Shown here: positions 1 through 6,949 of the stretch, piece after piece
Numbering within the stretch: position 1 is the stretch's first letter
Layout of the letters: every line of letters starts with the position of its first letter
From: Nitriliruptoraceae bacterium
Lineage (GTDB): Bacteria; Actinomycetota; Nitriliruptoria; Nitriliruptorales; Nitriliruptoraceae
NCBI GenBank assembly: GCA_007116505.1
Contig: SKII01000120.1
Location: forward strand, 1 to 7,947
Reading direction: 5' to 3'
Length of the DNA stretch: 7,947 bases
The notes under the pieces: generated by a model
The model's database searches: none
What the model was told of the DNA's origin: nothing
Seen by the model: the letters and a program-made list of their open reading frames with translations, nothing else
Program-made: the position numbers and the translations under genes

Positions 1-2180
1 ACGGCCCGCGGCCCGAGGTTCCTGAGGCGCCTGCGGAGCCGCCCGTCCTCGCCCCAGGCACCGTCCCACCGGGTGTCGACCGTCGACGGGCCGAGACCCT
101 CGCGATCCTGCGCTGGCATCCCGAGGACACGCGCTACCTGAACCGCGAGCTCTCGTGGCTGCAGTTCGACGAGCGCGTCCTCGCTCTCGCGGAGGACCAC
201 GACCTCCCCCTGCTCGAGCGCCTCAAGTTCGTCGCGATCTTCACCTCGAACCTCGACGAGTTCTTCCAGGTGCGCGTCGCCGGGCTCCACGAGCAGGTCG
301 ACGCCGACTCCCCCGGCACGAACGCGGACGCCATCCCCCCAGCCGCTCAGCTCATCGCGATCGACCGCATGGTGCGCGAGCTCACGACCCGCCAGGCGTC
401 GCTGCTGCACGACGAGCTGCTGCCGGCACTCAGAGCGGCCGGCATCGAGCTCGTGGAGGATGCGGACCTCGACGAGCAGGAGCGCGCCCACCTCGACGGC
501 GTGTTCGAGGACCTCGTGTTCCCCGTCCTCACGCCGCTCGCCGTCGACCCGGCCCACCCGTTCCCCTACATCTCGAACCTGTCGCTCAACCTCGCCGTGC
601 GGCTGCGCGACGAGGACGGCGACGTCCGGTTCGCCCGCGTCAAGATCCCGCCGGTGCTCCCACGGTTCATCGGCCTCCCAGCCTCCGGAGGTCGCCACCG
701 CTTCGTCGCGCTCGAGACGGTCGTCGCAGCCCGGCTCGGCCGCCTCTTCCCCGGCGTCGAGGTGCTCGACCACCACTCGTTCCGCGTCACGCGCAACGCC
801 GACTTCGAGGTCGAGGAGGAGGAGGCCGACGACCTGCTGCTCGCGATCGAGTCGGAGCTGAGCCGTCGCCGGTTCGGGCGTGCCGTCCGCCTCGAGGTCG
901 TGCCCGACATGTCGGCGGAGGTCCGCTCCCTGCTCGAGCGGGAGCTCGACATCGACGAGCGGGACGTGCACGTGCTGCCCGCGCCCCTCGGCCTCAGCGG
1001 CCTGATGGAGCTCACCGGACTCGACCGGCCCGACCTCCGCCTGCCCTCGCACACCCCCGTGACGGGGAGCGAGCTGCACACCGTCCCCGGCGAGGAGCTC
1101 GACGTGTTCGCCGTGCTGCGCGAGCGCGACGTGCTCGTGCACCACCCCTACGACGCGTTCGCGACGTCCGTGCAGGCCTTCATCGAGCAGGCCGCGGAGG
1201 ACCCCGACGTGCTCGCCATCAAGATCACGCTCTACCGCACGTCCGGGCCCGGCAGCCCGATCATCCGGGCGCTGCTGGACGCGGCCGAGGCCGGCAAGCA
1301 GGTCGTCGCGCTCGTCGAGCTCAAGGCACGCTTCGACGAGGAGGCGAACATCGTCTGGGCACGCGCCTTCGAGGAGGCCGGCGTCCACGTCGCCTACGGC
1401 GTCGTCGGCCTGAAGACGCACACGAAGATCGCGCTGGTCGTGCGCCGCGAGGGCGGAGCCGTCCGGCGCTACGTGCACGTCGGGACAGGGAACTACAACG
1501 ACACGACGGCACGCATCTACGAGGACCTCGGCCTGCTCACGTGCGATCCGGAGCTCGGCGCGGATCTCTCCGACCTCTTCAACGTGCTCACCGGCTACGC
1601 GCGTCACCCGCGCTACCGGCGCCTCGTCGTCGCACCCGAGGGCTTCCGGTCCCGCATCACCGAGCTGGTCGCCCGCGAGGCGGACGCCGACGACGGGCAC
1701 ATCGTCATCAAGACGAACGCAATCGTCGACCCCGACATCATCGACGCGCTCTACGCGGCGTCGCAGCGCGGGACCCGCATCGAGCTGCTCGTGCGCGGCA
1801 TCTGCGCGCTGCGACCGGGTGTCCCGGGGCTGTCGGAGACCATCACCGTCCGCTCCGTCGTCGGCCGCTACCTCGAGCACTCGCGCATCTACCGGTTCGG
1901 GAGCGAGTCCCGCGGGGTCGACCATCTCATCGGGTCCGGCGATCTGATGCCTCGCAACCTCGACCGGCGCGTGGAGGCCCTCGCGCCGGTCCGTGACCCG
2001 CGGCTCGCAGCACGTCTCGACGAGATCCTCGACGTGCTGCGCCGGGATGACCTGCTGGCCTGGGAGCTCGGGACGGACAGCGTCTGGCGGCGCGTCGTCC
2101 CGGTCCACGGCATCGACGTGCAGGCGACCCTGCAGGAACGCGCGAGGCGACGGAGCGAGCGTCCTACGCTCCGTGCATGA
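1..2180 (+). CDS. ppk1: Polyphosphate kinase 1 (5'-partial)
   Basis: PPK1 reversibly transfers the ATP gamma-phosphate onto a growing inorganic polyphosphate chain. The first complete codon is at base 3, and the frame is open to the window edge with no convincing start, so the true start lies upstream. 725 residues are visible, about full length for the family. After a Pro/Ala-rich N-terminal segment (about 1-44), typical of actinobacterial PPKs, come the signature YLNRELSWLQF (45-55) and NLDEFF. The conserved HHPYDAF starts at residue 380. Two phospholipase-D-like half sites follow: His473 in THTKI, matching the phosphorylated His435 of E. coli, and His626 in EHSRIY, matching His592. LKARFDEEANI, HVGTGNYND and DLMPRNLDRRVE are also intact. 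RTSGPGSPI appears to carry one residue more than the usual RTSGDSPI. The stop overlaps the start of the next gene (ATGA), implying translational coupling. Everything visible suggests a functional enzyme. Confidence 0.97.
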   Translation, partial: GPRPEVPEAPAEPPVLAPGTVPPGVDRRRAETLAILRWHPEDTRYLNRELSWLQFDERVLALAEDHDLPLLERLKFVAIFTSNLDEFFQVRVAGLHEQVDADSPGTNADAIPPAAQLIAIDRMVRELTTRQASLLHDELLPALRAAGIELVEDADLDEQERAHLDGVFEDLVFPVLTPLAVDPAHPFPYISNLSLNLAVRLRDEDGDVRFARVKIPPVLPRFIGLPASGGRHRFVALETVVAARLGRLFPGVEVLDHHSFRVTRNADFEVEEEEADDLLLAIESELSRRRFGRAVRLEVVPDMSAEVRSLLERELDIDERDVHVLPAPLGLSGLMELTGLDRPDLRLPSHTPVTGSELHTVPGEELDVFAVLRERDVLVHHPYDAFATSVQAFIEQAAEDPDVLAIKITLYRTSGPGSPIIRALLDAAEAGKQVVALVELKARFDEEANIVWARAFEEAGVHVAYGVVGLKTHTKIALVVRREGGAVRRYVHVGTGNYNDTTARIYEDLGLLTCDPELGADLSDLFNVLTGYARHPRYRRLVVAPEGFRSRITELVAREADADDGHIVIKTNAIVDPDIIDALYAASQRGTRIELLVRGICALRPGVPGLSETITVRSVVGRYLEHSRIYRFGSESRGVDHLIGSGDLMPRNLDRRVEALAPVRDPRLAARLDEILDVLRRDDLLAWELGTDSVWRRVVPVHGIDVQATLQERARRRSERPTLRA
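2150..2174 (+). promoter_or_regulatory. Inverted repeat over the ppk1/Nudix junction
   Basis: A perfect 8-bp inverted repeat, ACGGAGCG (2150-2157) and CGCTCCGT (2167-2174), with a 9-nt loop, ends two bases before the ATG at 2177. No Shine-Dalgarno-like sequence stands at normal distance from that ATG, and the purine-rich GGAG is inside the left arm. An mRNA hairpin here could keep the Nudix start closed until ribosomes finishing ppk1 melt it. The repeat is seen directly. The regulatory role is inference, and a stem of this length can arise by chance in coding DNA this rich in GC. Confidence 0.3.
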
Positions 2181-2626
2181 GCACGGATCCCCTCGTCCCC
2201 ACCGTCCTCGCCGCCGGCGGCGTGGTCATCGATGCGGCCGACGGCGAGCAGCGCGTGCTGGTCGTCCACCGTCCCGCCCACGAGGACTGGTCGCTCCCGA
2301 AGGGCCATCTCGACGGGGAGGAGACAGCGGTCCGCGCGGCGCTGCGCGAGGTCGACGAGGAGACCGGGGTCGCCGCCGCGATCGTCGCGGACGTCGGCAC
2401 GACGCACCACCCGGTCGTCACGGCCGACGGGCCCGCGACGAAGCAGGTGCACTGGTTCCTGATGCGGCCCCTCCCGGGCGGTGATCCGACGGGCCGAGCA
2501 CCCGACGCGGAGGTGGACGAGGCCCGCTGGTGGCCGGTCACGACCGCGCTCGAGGACCTGACGTACGCCGGTGAGCGTGAGCTGCTCGCACGCGCACTGA
2601 CGCTGCTGCAGCCGGGGCCCGCCTGA
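2177..2626 (+). CDS. Stand-alone Nudix hydrolase, MutT-like
   Basis: This 149-residue protein hydrolyses a nucleoside-diphosphate-linked or other diphosphate substrate with a divalent metal. The full Nudix box GX5EX7REUXEEXGU is present at residues 43-65: Gly43, Glu49, Arg57-Glu58, Glu61-Glu62, Gly64. It follows WSLPKG (38-43), an arrangement common in MutT1- and Ap4A-hydrolase-like enzymes. In mycobacteria mutT1 also lies beside ppk, but that protein carries an extra C-terminal histidine-phosphatase domain that is absent here. The ATG at 2177 overlaps the ppk1 stop by four bases and has no clear ribosome binding site of its own. Its TGA shares one base with the next ATG. The protein contains no signal peptide and should be cytosolic. 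Likely substrates are oxidised dNTPs or NTPs, or diadenosine polyphosphates; the exact substrate cannot be read from sequence. Confidence 0.9.
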   Translation: MSTDPLVPTVLAAGGVVIDAADGEQRVLVVHRPAHEDWSLPKGHLDGEETAVRAALREVDEETGVAAAIVADVGTTHHPVVTADGPATKQVHWFLMRPLPGGDPTGRAPDAEVDEARWWPVTTALEDLTYAGERELLARALTLLQPGPA

Positions 2627-5022
2627 TGCGCTGCGCCGTCCTCGACCTCGGCAGCAACTCGTTCCACCTGCTCGTCGCCAACGTCGACGGCAGCACGGTC
2701 CACCCGGTGCGCCGCCAGCGCGAGATGCTGCACCTCGGCCGAGCGGTGGCACGCCATGGCACCGTCCCCGTCGACCTCGGCGTGCGGGCCGTGGCGACCG
2801 TCGAGCGGCTCGCCGAGCTCGCACGGCGCTCCGGCGCGGAGGAGCTCGTCGCGGTCGGCACGGAGGCGCTCCGAGGACCGGGCGGGTCCGACCTCGTCGC
2901 CGCCCTGTCGGAGGCCGCCCGTACGCCCGTCGCGATCCTCGACGGGGAGGAGGAGGCACGTCTCGCCTACCTCGGTGCGCGCGCCGGCGTCGACGTCACC
3001 GACGAGCCGGCGCTCGTCCTCGACCTCGGTGGCGGTTCGCTCGAGCTGGCCATCGGCTCCGGTGGACGGACCCTGTGGGCGACGTCGCTGCCGCTCGGAG
3101 CGAGCCGCCTCAGCGCCATGCTCGACGAGGACGATGGCGGCAGGGCGGACTCCGGCTCCGACGACGACGGCGACGCCGCCCCGTCCCAGCGCGCGCTCCG
3201 GCGCCTGCGTCGTCACGTCTCCGACGTCCTCGGGCCGGCGCTCGAGGTCGTCCCCGCCCACGGGCCCGGATCCGTCGTGGCGGTCGGCGGGACCGTCCGA
3301 GCGCTCGCCCGGCTGCTCGCTGCACGGTCCGGACGGTGGCTGCCCGCGACGGTGAACCAGGCTCCGCTGCACCGCGACGAGCTGTCCGAGGCCGTCCTCG
3401 CCCTCACGAGCGTCGGGACCGCCGCGCGGGCCCGCATGCCCGGCGTGAAGTCGCGACGGGCCGACCACCTGCACGTCGCTGCCCTCGTCCTCGAGGCGAC
3501 GCTCGGTGGCATCGACGGGCCGACGGCACGCGTCAGCGACTGGGGGCTCCGCGAGGGCCTGCTGCTGCACCGCTTCGGCAGGGTCCGGGTGCTCGGGGGC
3601 GAGGCGCTCCGGGACGGCCAGGTCGAGTGGCTCCGCCGCACGTTCAGCGGGGAGGACGCCCACCCGGAGCATGTGGCGGCGACGGCGCAGCGGCTCTTCG
3701 ACGGGACCGCGTCGCTCCACGGCCACGGGCCGCGCGAGCGTGCGCTGCTCGGCCACGCAGCCCGCCTGCACGCCATCGGCACGGCTCTCGCGCTCCGTCG
3801 ACACCAGGAGCACGCTGCCTACCTGCTCGAGCACGCGGAGCTGCGTGGCTTCGACCCCGAGGAGCTCGCCGTCCTGCTCACGCTCGTACGGTTCCATCCC
3901 TCGCGCGGCATCTCCCGACGCTTCCCCGCCTTCGCCTCGCTGACGGAGGCGGACCGCGAGGTGACCGCGGACCTGCTCGCACTGCTGCAGGTCGCCGACG
4001 CGCTGGATGCGACCCACGACCAGCGGGTCGTGCTCCGCAGCGTCCGCCGCAGCCGCGGGGCCCTGGAGCTGGAGCTCGCAGGCCCTGCGGGGACGGTCAC
4101 GGAACGGGCGGTCCGGGACCGCTCGTCGCTGCTCACCGAGCGGCTCGGCCCACCCGTCCGGCTGCGCGCCAGGACCGCTGCATGGGCGCGACGGCATGAG
4201 GGCCGGGCCATGAGCGGGGGCACCACCGGGGGCATGGCCGGCGCGGCTGAACCGGAGCCGCGTGGGGTGCGGCCGGCCGTCAACGGCTCGCGTGCGACCT
4301 ACCGGCGCGAGGTCGACGCCCGGCACCTCGGTCAGCGCGTCTCCATCCGCTTCCTCGTCGACGACGCGGACGTCGGCCCGCGTCCGACGGACCGTGTCGG
4401 GAGGCTCCTCTCCGTCGAGGACGACGGGTGGATCGTCGTCGACCGCGGCTCGATCCTGCACGTCATCGATCCCGCCACCATCGTCGCGTCACGGGTCGTC
4501 CCCGCACATCCCCGGCTCGCCGCCGAGCCGAGCGGTGGCAGCGAGGACGACCCCATCGCGCGCGACGCCGCCCGCGTGCTGCTGCTCGACCCCGACGACC
4601 GGCTGCTGCTCGTCGCGCATCTCCCCGGCGACGGCCGGACCGTGTGGACCGCACCGGGTGGTGGGCTCGACCCCGGCGAGACGCACGAGGGGGCCGCGGC
4701 ACGCGAGCTCCGCGAGGAGGTCGGCATCGACGTGGAGCTCGGCCCGTGGGTGTGGTCACGGACAGCGACGTTCACGTTCCGCGGCATCTGGCTCCGCCAG
4801 GTCGAGCGCTGGTTCCTCGCGCGGACCTCGGGACTCGATGCCGACGCCGTACCGCTCCCTGACCTCGCTACGGGCGCCGCACGCTGGTGGGACCTCGACG
4901 CGCTGCGGGGGTTCTCCGGGCGCGGGGACGCCGAGGTGATCGCCCCGCGCACCCTGCCGGAGCACCTCGCGGAGCTGCTCCGCTCCGGCCCCCCCACCCG
5001 ACCGGTGGACGTCGGCCGCTGA
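2626..5022 (+). CDS. Ppx/GppA phosphatase fused to SH3-like and Nudix domains
   Basis: This 798-residue protein has three parts. Residues 1-about 523 are a Ppx/GppA exopolyphosphatase or guanosine pentaphosphatase: phosphate-1 loop DLGSNS (7-12), GEEEAR with the catalytic Glu region (107-112), phosphate-2 loop LDLGGGS (132-138), VGGTVRALARL, and PGVKSRRAD. An HD-like region follows, with His349, His382, His393, His396 and Asp458, but the HD pair reads His382-Ala383. An acidic insert lies at about 166-185. A Gly/Pro-rich linker (about 524-558) leads to an SH3-like barrel (559-630; TDRVGRL, then VVASRVVPAH-type ending) resembling the Rv0428c acetyltransferase SH3 domain. The second Nudix domain starts near 646 with an intact box at 679-701 (Gly679, Glu685, Arg693-Glu694, Glu697-Glu698, Gly700). 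The start ATG overlaps the previous stop (TGATG). It may degrade polyphosphate or pppGpp and a nucleotide substrate in one polypeptide. An internal ATG at 4210 could also start a separate 270-residue SH3-Nudix protein. Confidence 0.9.
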   Translation: MRCAVLDLGSNSFHLLVANVDGSTVHPVRRQREMLHLGRAVARHGTVPVDLGVRAVATVERLAELARRSGAEELVAVGTEALRGPGGSDLVAALSEAARTPVAILDGEEEARLAYLGARAGVDVTDEPALVLDLGGGSLELAIGSGGRTLWATSLPLGASRLSAMLDEDDGGRADSGSDDDGDAAPSQRALRRLRRHVSDVLGPALEVVPAHGPGSVVAVGGTVRALARLLAARSGRWLPATVNQAPLHRDELSEAVLALTSVGTAARARMPGVKSRRADHLHVAALVLEATLGGIDGPTARVSDWGLREGLLLHRFGRVRVLGGEALRDGQVEWLRRTFSGEDAHPEHVAATAQRLFDGTASLHGHGPRERALLGHAARLHAIGTALALRRHQEHAAYLLEHAELRGFDPEELAVLLTLVRFHPSRGISRRFPAFASLTEADREVTADLLALLQVADALDATHDQRVVLRSVRRSRGALELELAGPAGTVTERAVRDRSSLLTERLGPPVRLRARTAAWARRHEGRAMSGGTTGGMAGAAEPEPRGVRPAVNGSRATYRREVDARHLGQRVSIRFLVDDADVGPRPTDRVGRLLSVEDDGWIVVDRGSILHVIDPATIVASRVVPAHPRLAAEPSGGSEDDPIARDAARVLLLDPDDRLLLVAHLPGDGRTVWTAPGGGLDPGETHEGAAARELREEVGIDVELGPWVWSRTATFTFRGIWLRQVERWFLARTSGLDADAVPLPDLATGAARWWDLDALRGFSGRGDAEVIAPRTLPEHLAELLRSGPPTRPVDVGR

Positions 5023-5046
5023 ACGGCCGCGCGGGGGTCGGCCGCT
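5011..5046. terminator. Possible shared terminator between convergent genes
   Basis: The palindrome CGGCCG occurs three times, at 5013-5018, 5024-5029 and 5039-5044. The first and second can pair around the loop CTGAA (5019-5023), the second and third around a 9-nt loop. The 10-mer GTCGGCCGCT is repeated directly at 5011-5020 and 5037-5046 and contributes to the stop region of both converging genes. No T-run follows on either strand, so a canonical intrinsic terminator is not shown. GC-rich hairpins without T-runs are proposed terminators in Actinobacteria, and the position between convergent genes fits. Confidence 0.3.
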
Positions 5047-5413
5047 AGCGGATCGTGCGCGAGATGACGAGGTGCGCGACGACGGCATCACGGAGCCACG
5101 CGCCGAGGCGGTCCTTCCCGGGGGGGGCGTAGCGCTCGTGGAACGCCCGCAGGGCCTCCTCGCGCTGCGGATCGTCGCGGCCCGGGAAGGAGGCGCGGAC
5201 CTGCCAGGCGTGGTCGGCGATCCGCAGCACACCCTCCTCCTCCGTCTGGAGGTTGAGGAACCAGCTGGTCAGCCCTCCCGACCCCGACATGAGGTGCACA
5301 CCGCCGGGGGCGGGGACGAACCACAGCTCCGCCGTGTGCGAACGGTCCGTGATGCGCGTGCGCGTGGTCAGCAGGCAGTAGCGGTGCTCGAGGGCCGCCT
5401 CCGGCAGCTCCAC
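5045..5413 (-). CDS. Deazaflavin (F420)/FMN-type split-barrel oxidoreductase
   Basis: This 122-residue protein resembles the small split beta-barrel reductases of the actinobacterial nitroreductase/F420H2-dependent quinone reductase group. The pattern CLLTTRTRITDRSHTAELWF (residues 13-32) matches the family's 'TTxGRxTGRPHxxELWF', and HLMSGSGGLTSWFLNLQ matches the 'YLLSGGGxxSDWVRNL' cofactor-binding stretch. It ends with the usual helix and a final strand (VVAHLVISRTI). Family members bind reduced F420 or a flavin and reduce quinones or nitro compounds; the cofactor cannot be decided here. The start is GTG at 5413, chosen for a strong GGAGGT five bases upstream. It ends in TAG, 22 bases from the convergent Ppx-Nudix stop. 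It lies 69 bases downstream of pyruvate kinase on the same strand and may be cotranscribed. No signal peptide or membrane segment is visible. Confidence 0.75.
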   Translation of the reverse strand: MELPEAALEHRYCLLTTRTRITDRSHTAELWFVPAPGGVHLMSGSGGLTSWFLNLQTEEEGVLRIADHAWQVRASFPGRDDPQREEALRAFHERYAPPGKDRLGAWLRDAVVAHLVISRTIR

Positions 5414-5418
5414 CTCCG

Positions 5419-5424
5419 ACCTCC
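5419..5424 (-). promoter_or_regulatory. Ribosome binding site deciding the GTG start at 5413
   Basis: Read on the minus strand, GGAGGT lies five bases before the GTG at 5413. It is a near-perfect match to the anti-Shine-Dalgarno sequence within a purine-rich run, and it fixes this GTG as the start of the split-barrel oxidoreductase. Confidence 0.75.
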
Positions 5425-5429
5425 CCCTT

Positions 5430-5459
5430 CCCCGGGCCTCACCCCGGGCCTCACCCCGG
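5430..5459. repeat. Short tandem repeat, 12-bp unit, 2.5 copies
   Basis: CCCCGGGCCTCA is repeated exactly at 5430-5441 and 5442-5453, followed by a half copy, CCCCGG, at 5454-5459. Each unit carries the palindrome CCCGGG. It lies in the 69-base gap between the pyruvate kinase stop and the oxidoreductase start, just upstream of the latter's ribosome binding site. It may be replication slippage or a spaced binding site; nothing in the sequence decides this. Confidence 0.8.
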
Positions 5460-5482
5460 ACGGCCGCCCTGCCGTGTTGCGC

Positions 5483-6943
5483 TCAACGTCCGCCGACGGT
5501 CAGGTTCGCATCGTCGCCGAGCTCGTGGACGATGACGCGGTTCGTCCCTCCGAGCCCACCCGGTACGCCCGCGACGATGACGACCCGGTCCCCGATACGG
5601 CCGATGCCGCCGGCCCGGCAGACGGCGTCGGCGGAGCGCATCAGGTCGAGGGAGCGGTCCTCCGTCGGGACGATCGCGCCGTCGGTGCCCCACATGAGGG
5701 CGAAGCGTCGGAGCGCCGCATCGTCGGGGGTCAGCCCGACGATGCGCTGCTTCGGCCGGTACTTCGCGACGAGCTGCACGGAGGCGCCAGAGAGGCTGAA
5801 GACGAGGATGGCGACGGCGTCGATCTCGTCGGCGATCGTCGTCGCGGCCTTCGCGACGGACCGGCCGAGCACGTGCGCGGTGTCGGGGCCGACCTGGCGG
5901 ATGCGCTCCGGGGTCGACTCCGCGACCTCGATGATGCGCGACATGGTCCGGACCGCCTCGACCGGGTACTTCCCCGCTGCGGTCTCACCCGACAGCATCA
6001 CCGCGTCGGACCCGTCGAAGATCGCGTTGGCCACGTCGGACGCCTCTGCCCGCGTCGGTCGGGGGCTGCGGATCATCGAGTCGAGCATCTCCGTCGCGGT
6101 GATGACCGGCCGGCCGAGCCGGTTCGCGAGGTCGATCATCTCCTTCTGGATGGCGGGGACCCGCTACGGCCCGATCTCGACGCCGAGGTCGCCGCGAGCG
6201 ACCATGATCGCATCGGCCGCGCCGACGATGCCCTCGAGGTCGTCGAGCACCTCGGGACGCTCGAGCTTCGCGATGATCGGCTGGTTGCCTCCGAGCCGCT
6301 CGATGGTGGCCCGTACCTCGAGGACGTCCTCGACCCTGCGGACGAACGACAGCGCGACCCAGTCGATGCCGAGCTCGACCATGCTCGCGAGGTCCTCCCG
6401 GTCCTTCTCGGTCATGGACGGTGCGGAGACCTGCACGCCGGGGAGGTTCACGCCCTTGCGCGACGTGGCGGTGCCACCGACGACGACCTTCGCGCGCACC
6501 TGCCGCGTCACCGGGTCGGACGTCTCGACGACGCGACGCATCGACCCGTCGTCGATGAGGACGAGCGACCCGGTCGAGACGTCGTCGGCGAGCGCGGGGT
6601 AGACGACGGGGAGCTGCGGGACCCCCTCGTCGTCGTGGGTGACCGGGAGCTCCGACGCCCCGGCGACGAGCACGACCTGCGCTCCGTTCTCGAGCTCCAC
6701 CCCGCCCGGCGCGACCTCGCCGAGGCGGATCTTCGGCCCCTGGAGGTCCCCGAGGGTCCCGACGACACGACCGGCCTGCTCCCCGAGCTCGCGCACGAGC
6801 CGGATGCGCTCACGGTGGTCGTCGACGGTGCCGTGGGAGAAGTTGAACCGGAAGACGTCCGCGCCGGCCTCGATGACGGCCCGAAGGCGGACCGGGTCGT
6901 CGAGCGCCGGTCCGAGCGTCGCGATGATCTTGGCCCTGCGCAC
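5483..6943 (-). pseudogene. pyk: Pyruvate kinase interrupted by an in-frame amber stop
   Basis: Pyruvate kinase converts phosphoenolpyruvate and ADP to pyruvate and ATP, the last step of glycolysis. The frame spans 486 codons from GTG (6943) to TGA (5483), a normal length (E. coli PykF has 470). It is broken only by TAG at codon 260 (6164-6166). Before it lie AKIIATLGPA, FRFNFSHG with Arg32, Asn34 and Ser36, DLQGPKIR, Lys226 and Glu228 in IIAKLE, and Asp252 in ARGDLGVE. After it, in the same frame, come RVPAIQKE, VITATEML with catalytic Thr284, DAVMLSGETAAGKYP, and the C-terminal regulatory domain. Family alignment predicts Glu at codon 260, so one G-to-T change (GAG to TAG) explains the break. 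The N-terminal piece (6164-6943) lacks Thr284, and the C-terminal piece has a possible ATG restart at 6139; neither half should be active alone. Both halves look otherwise undecayed, so the lesion is recent or a sequence error. Confidence 0.93.
6164..6166 (-). other. In-frame amber codon inside pyk
   Basis: On the minus strand the codons run GTC GAG ATC GGG CCG TAG CGG GTC CCC GCC, that is VEIGP-stop-RVPA. The homologous stretch in the family reads 'VEIPxE-x-VP', with Glu at this place. No frame change is involved. TAG is also used as the apparent ordinary stop of the neighbouring gene at 5045-5047, which argues weakly against amber recoding in this organism. Confidence 0.95.
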
Positions 6944-6949
6944 GGTCAC

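Noticed and set aside
155..1996. A 613-codon open frame on the plus strand in a second frame across ppk1
   Set aside because: Its product is Arg/Pro/Ala-rich low complexity with no motif, while the other frame encodes the complete PPK1. It is a by-product of high GC at third positions.
2164..4461. A 765-codon open frame on the minus strand opposite the Nudix and Ppx genes
   Set aside because: Biased composition, no recognisable domain, and antisense to well-supported genes. Long antisense frames are expected at this GC content.
5460..5475. Inverted repeat ACGGC/GCCGT just after the pyk stop as a terminator
   Set aside because: The stem is only five base pairs and no T-run follows. Too weak to annotate in DNA this rich in GC.
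6164..6166. Amber recoded as an amino acid (pyrrolysine-like or reassigned)
   Set aside because: The expected residue is an ordinary Glu, the oxidoreductase gene appears to use TAG as its stop, and no decoding signal is visible.
6137..6943. Pyk as a genuine two-subunit split enzyme
   Set aside because: The break falls inside the catalytic barrel between Asp252 and Thr284. No good ribosome binding site for the second half is seen beyond a weak AAGGAG overlapping its first possible ATG, and the eight codons lost between TAG and ATG are conserved family sequence. A single nonsense change is simpler.
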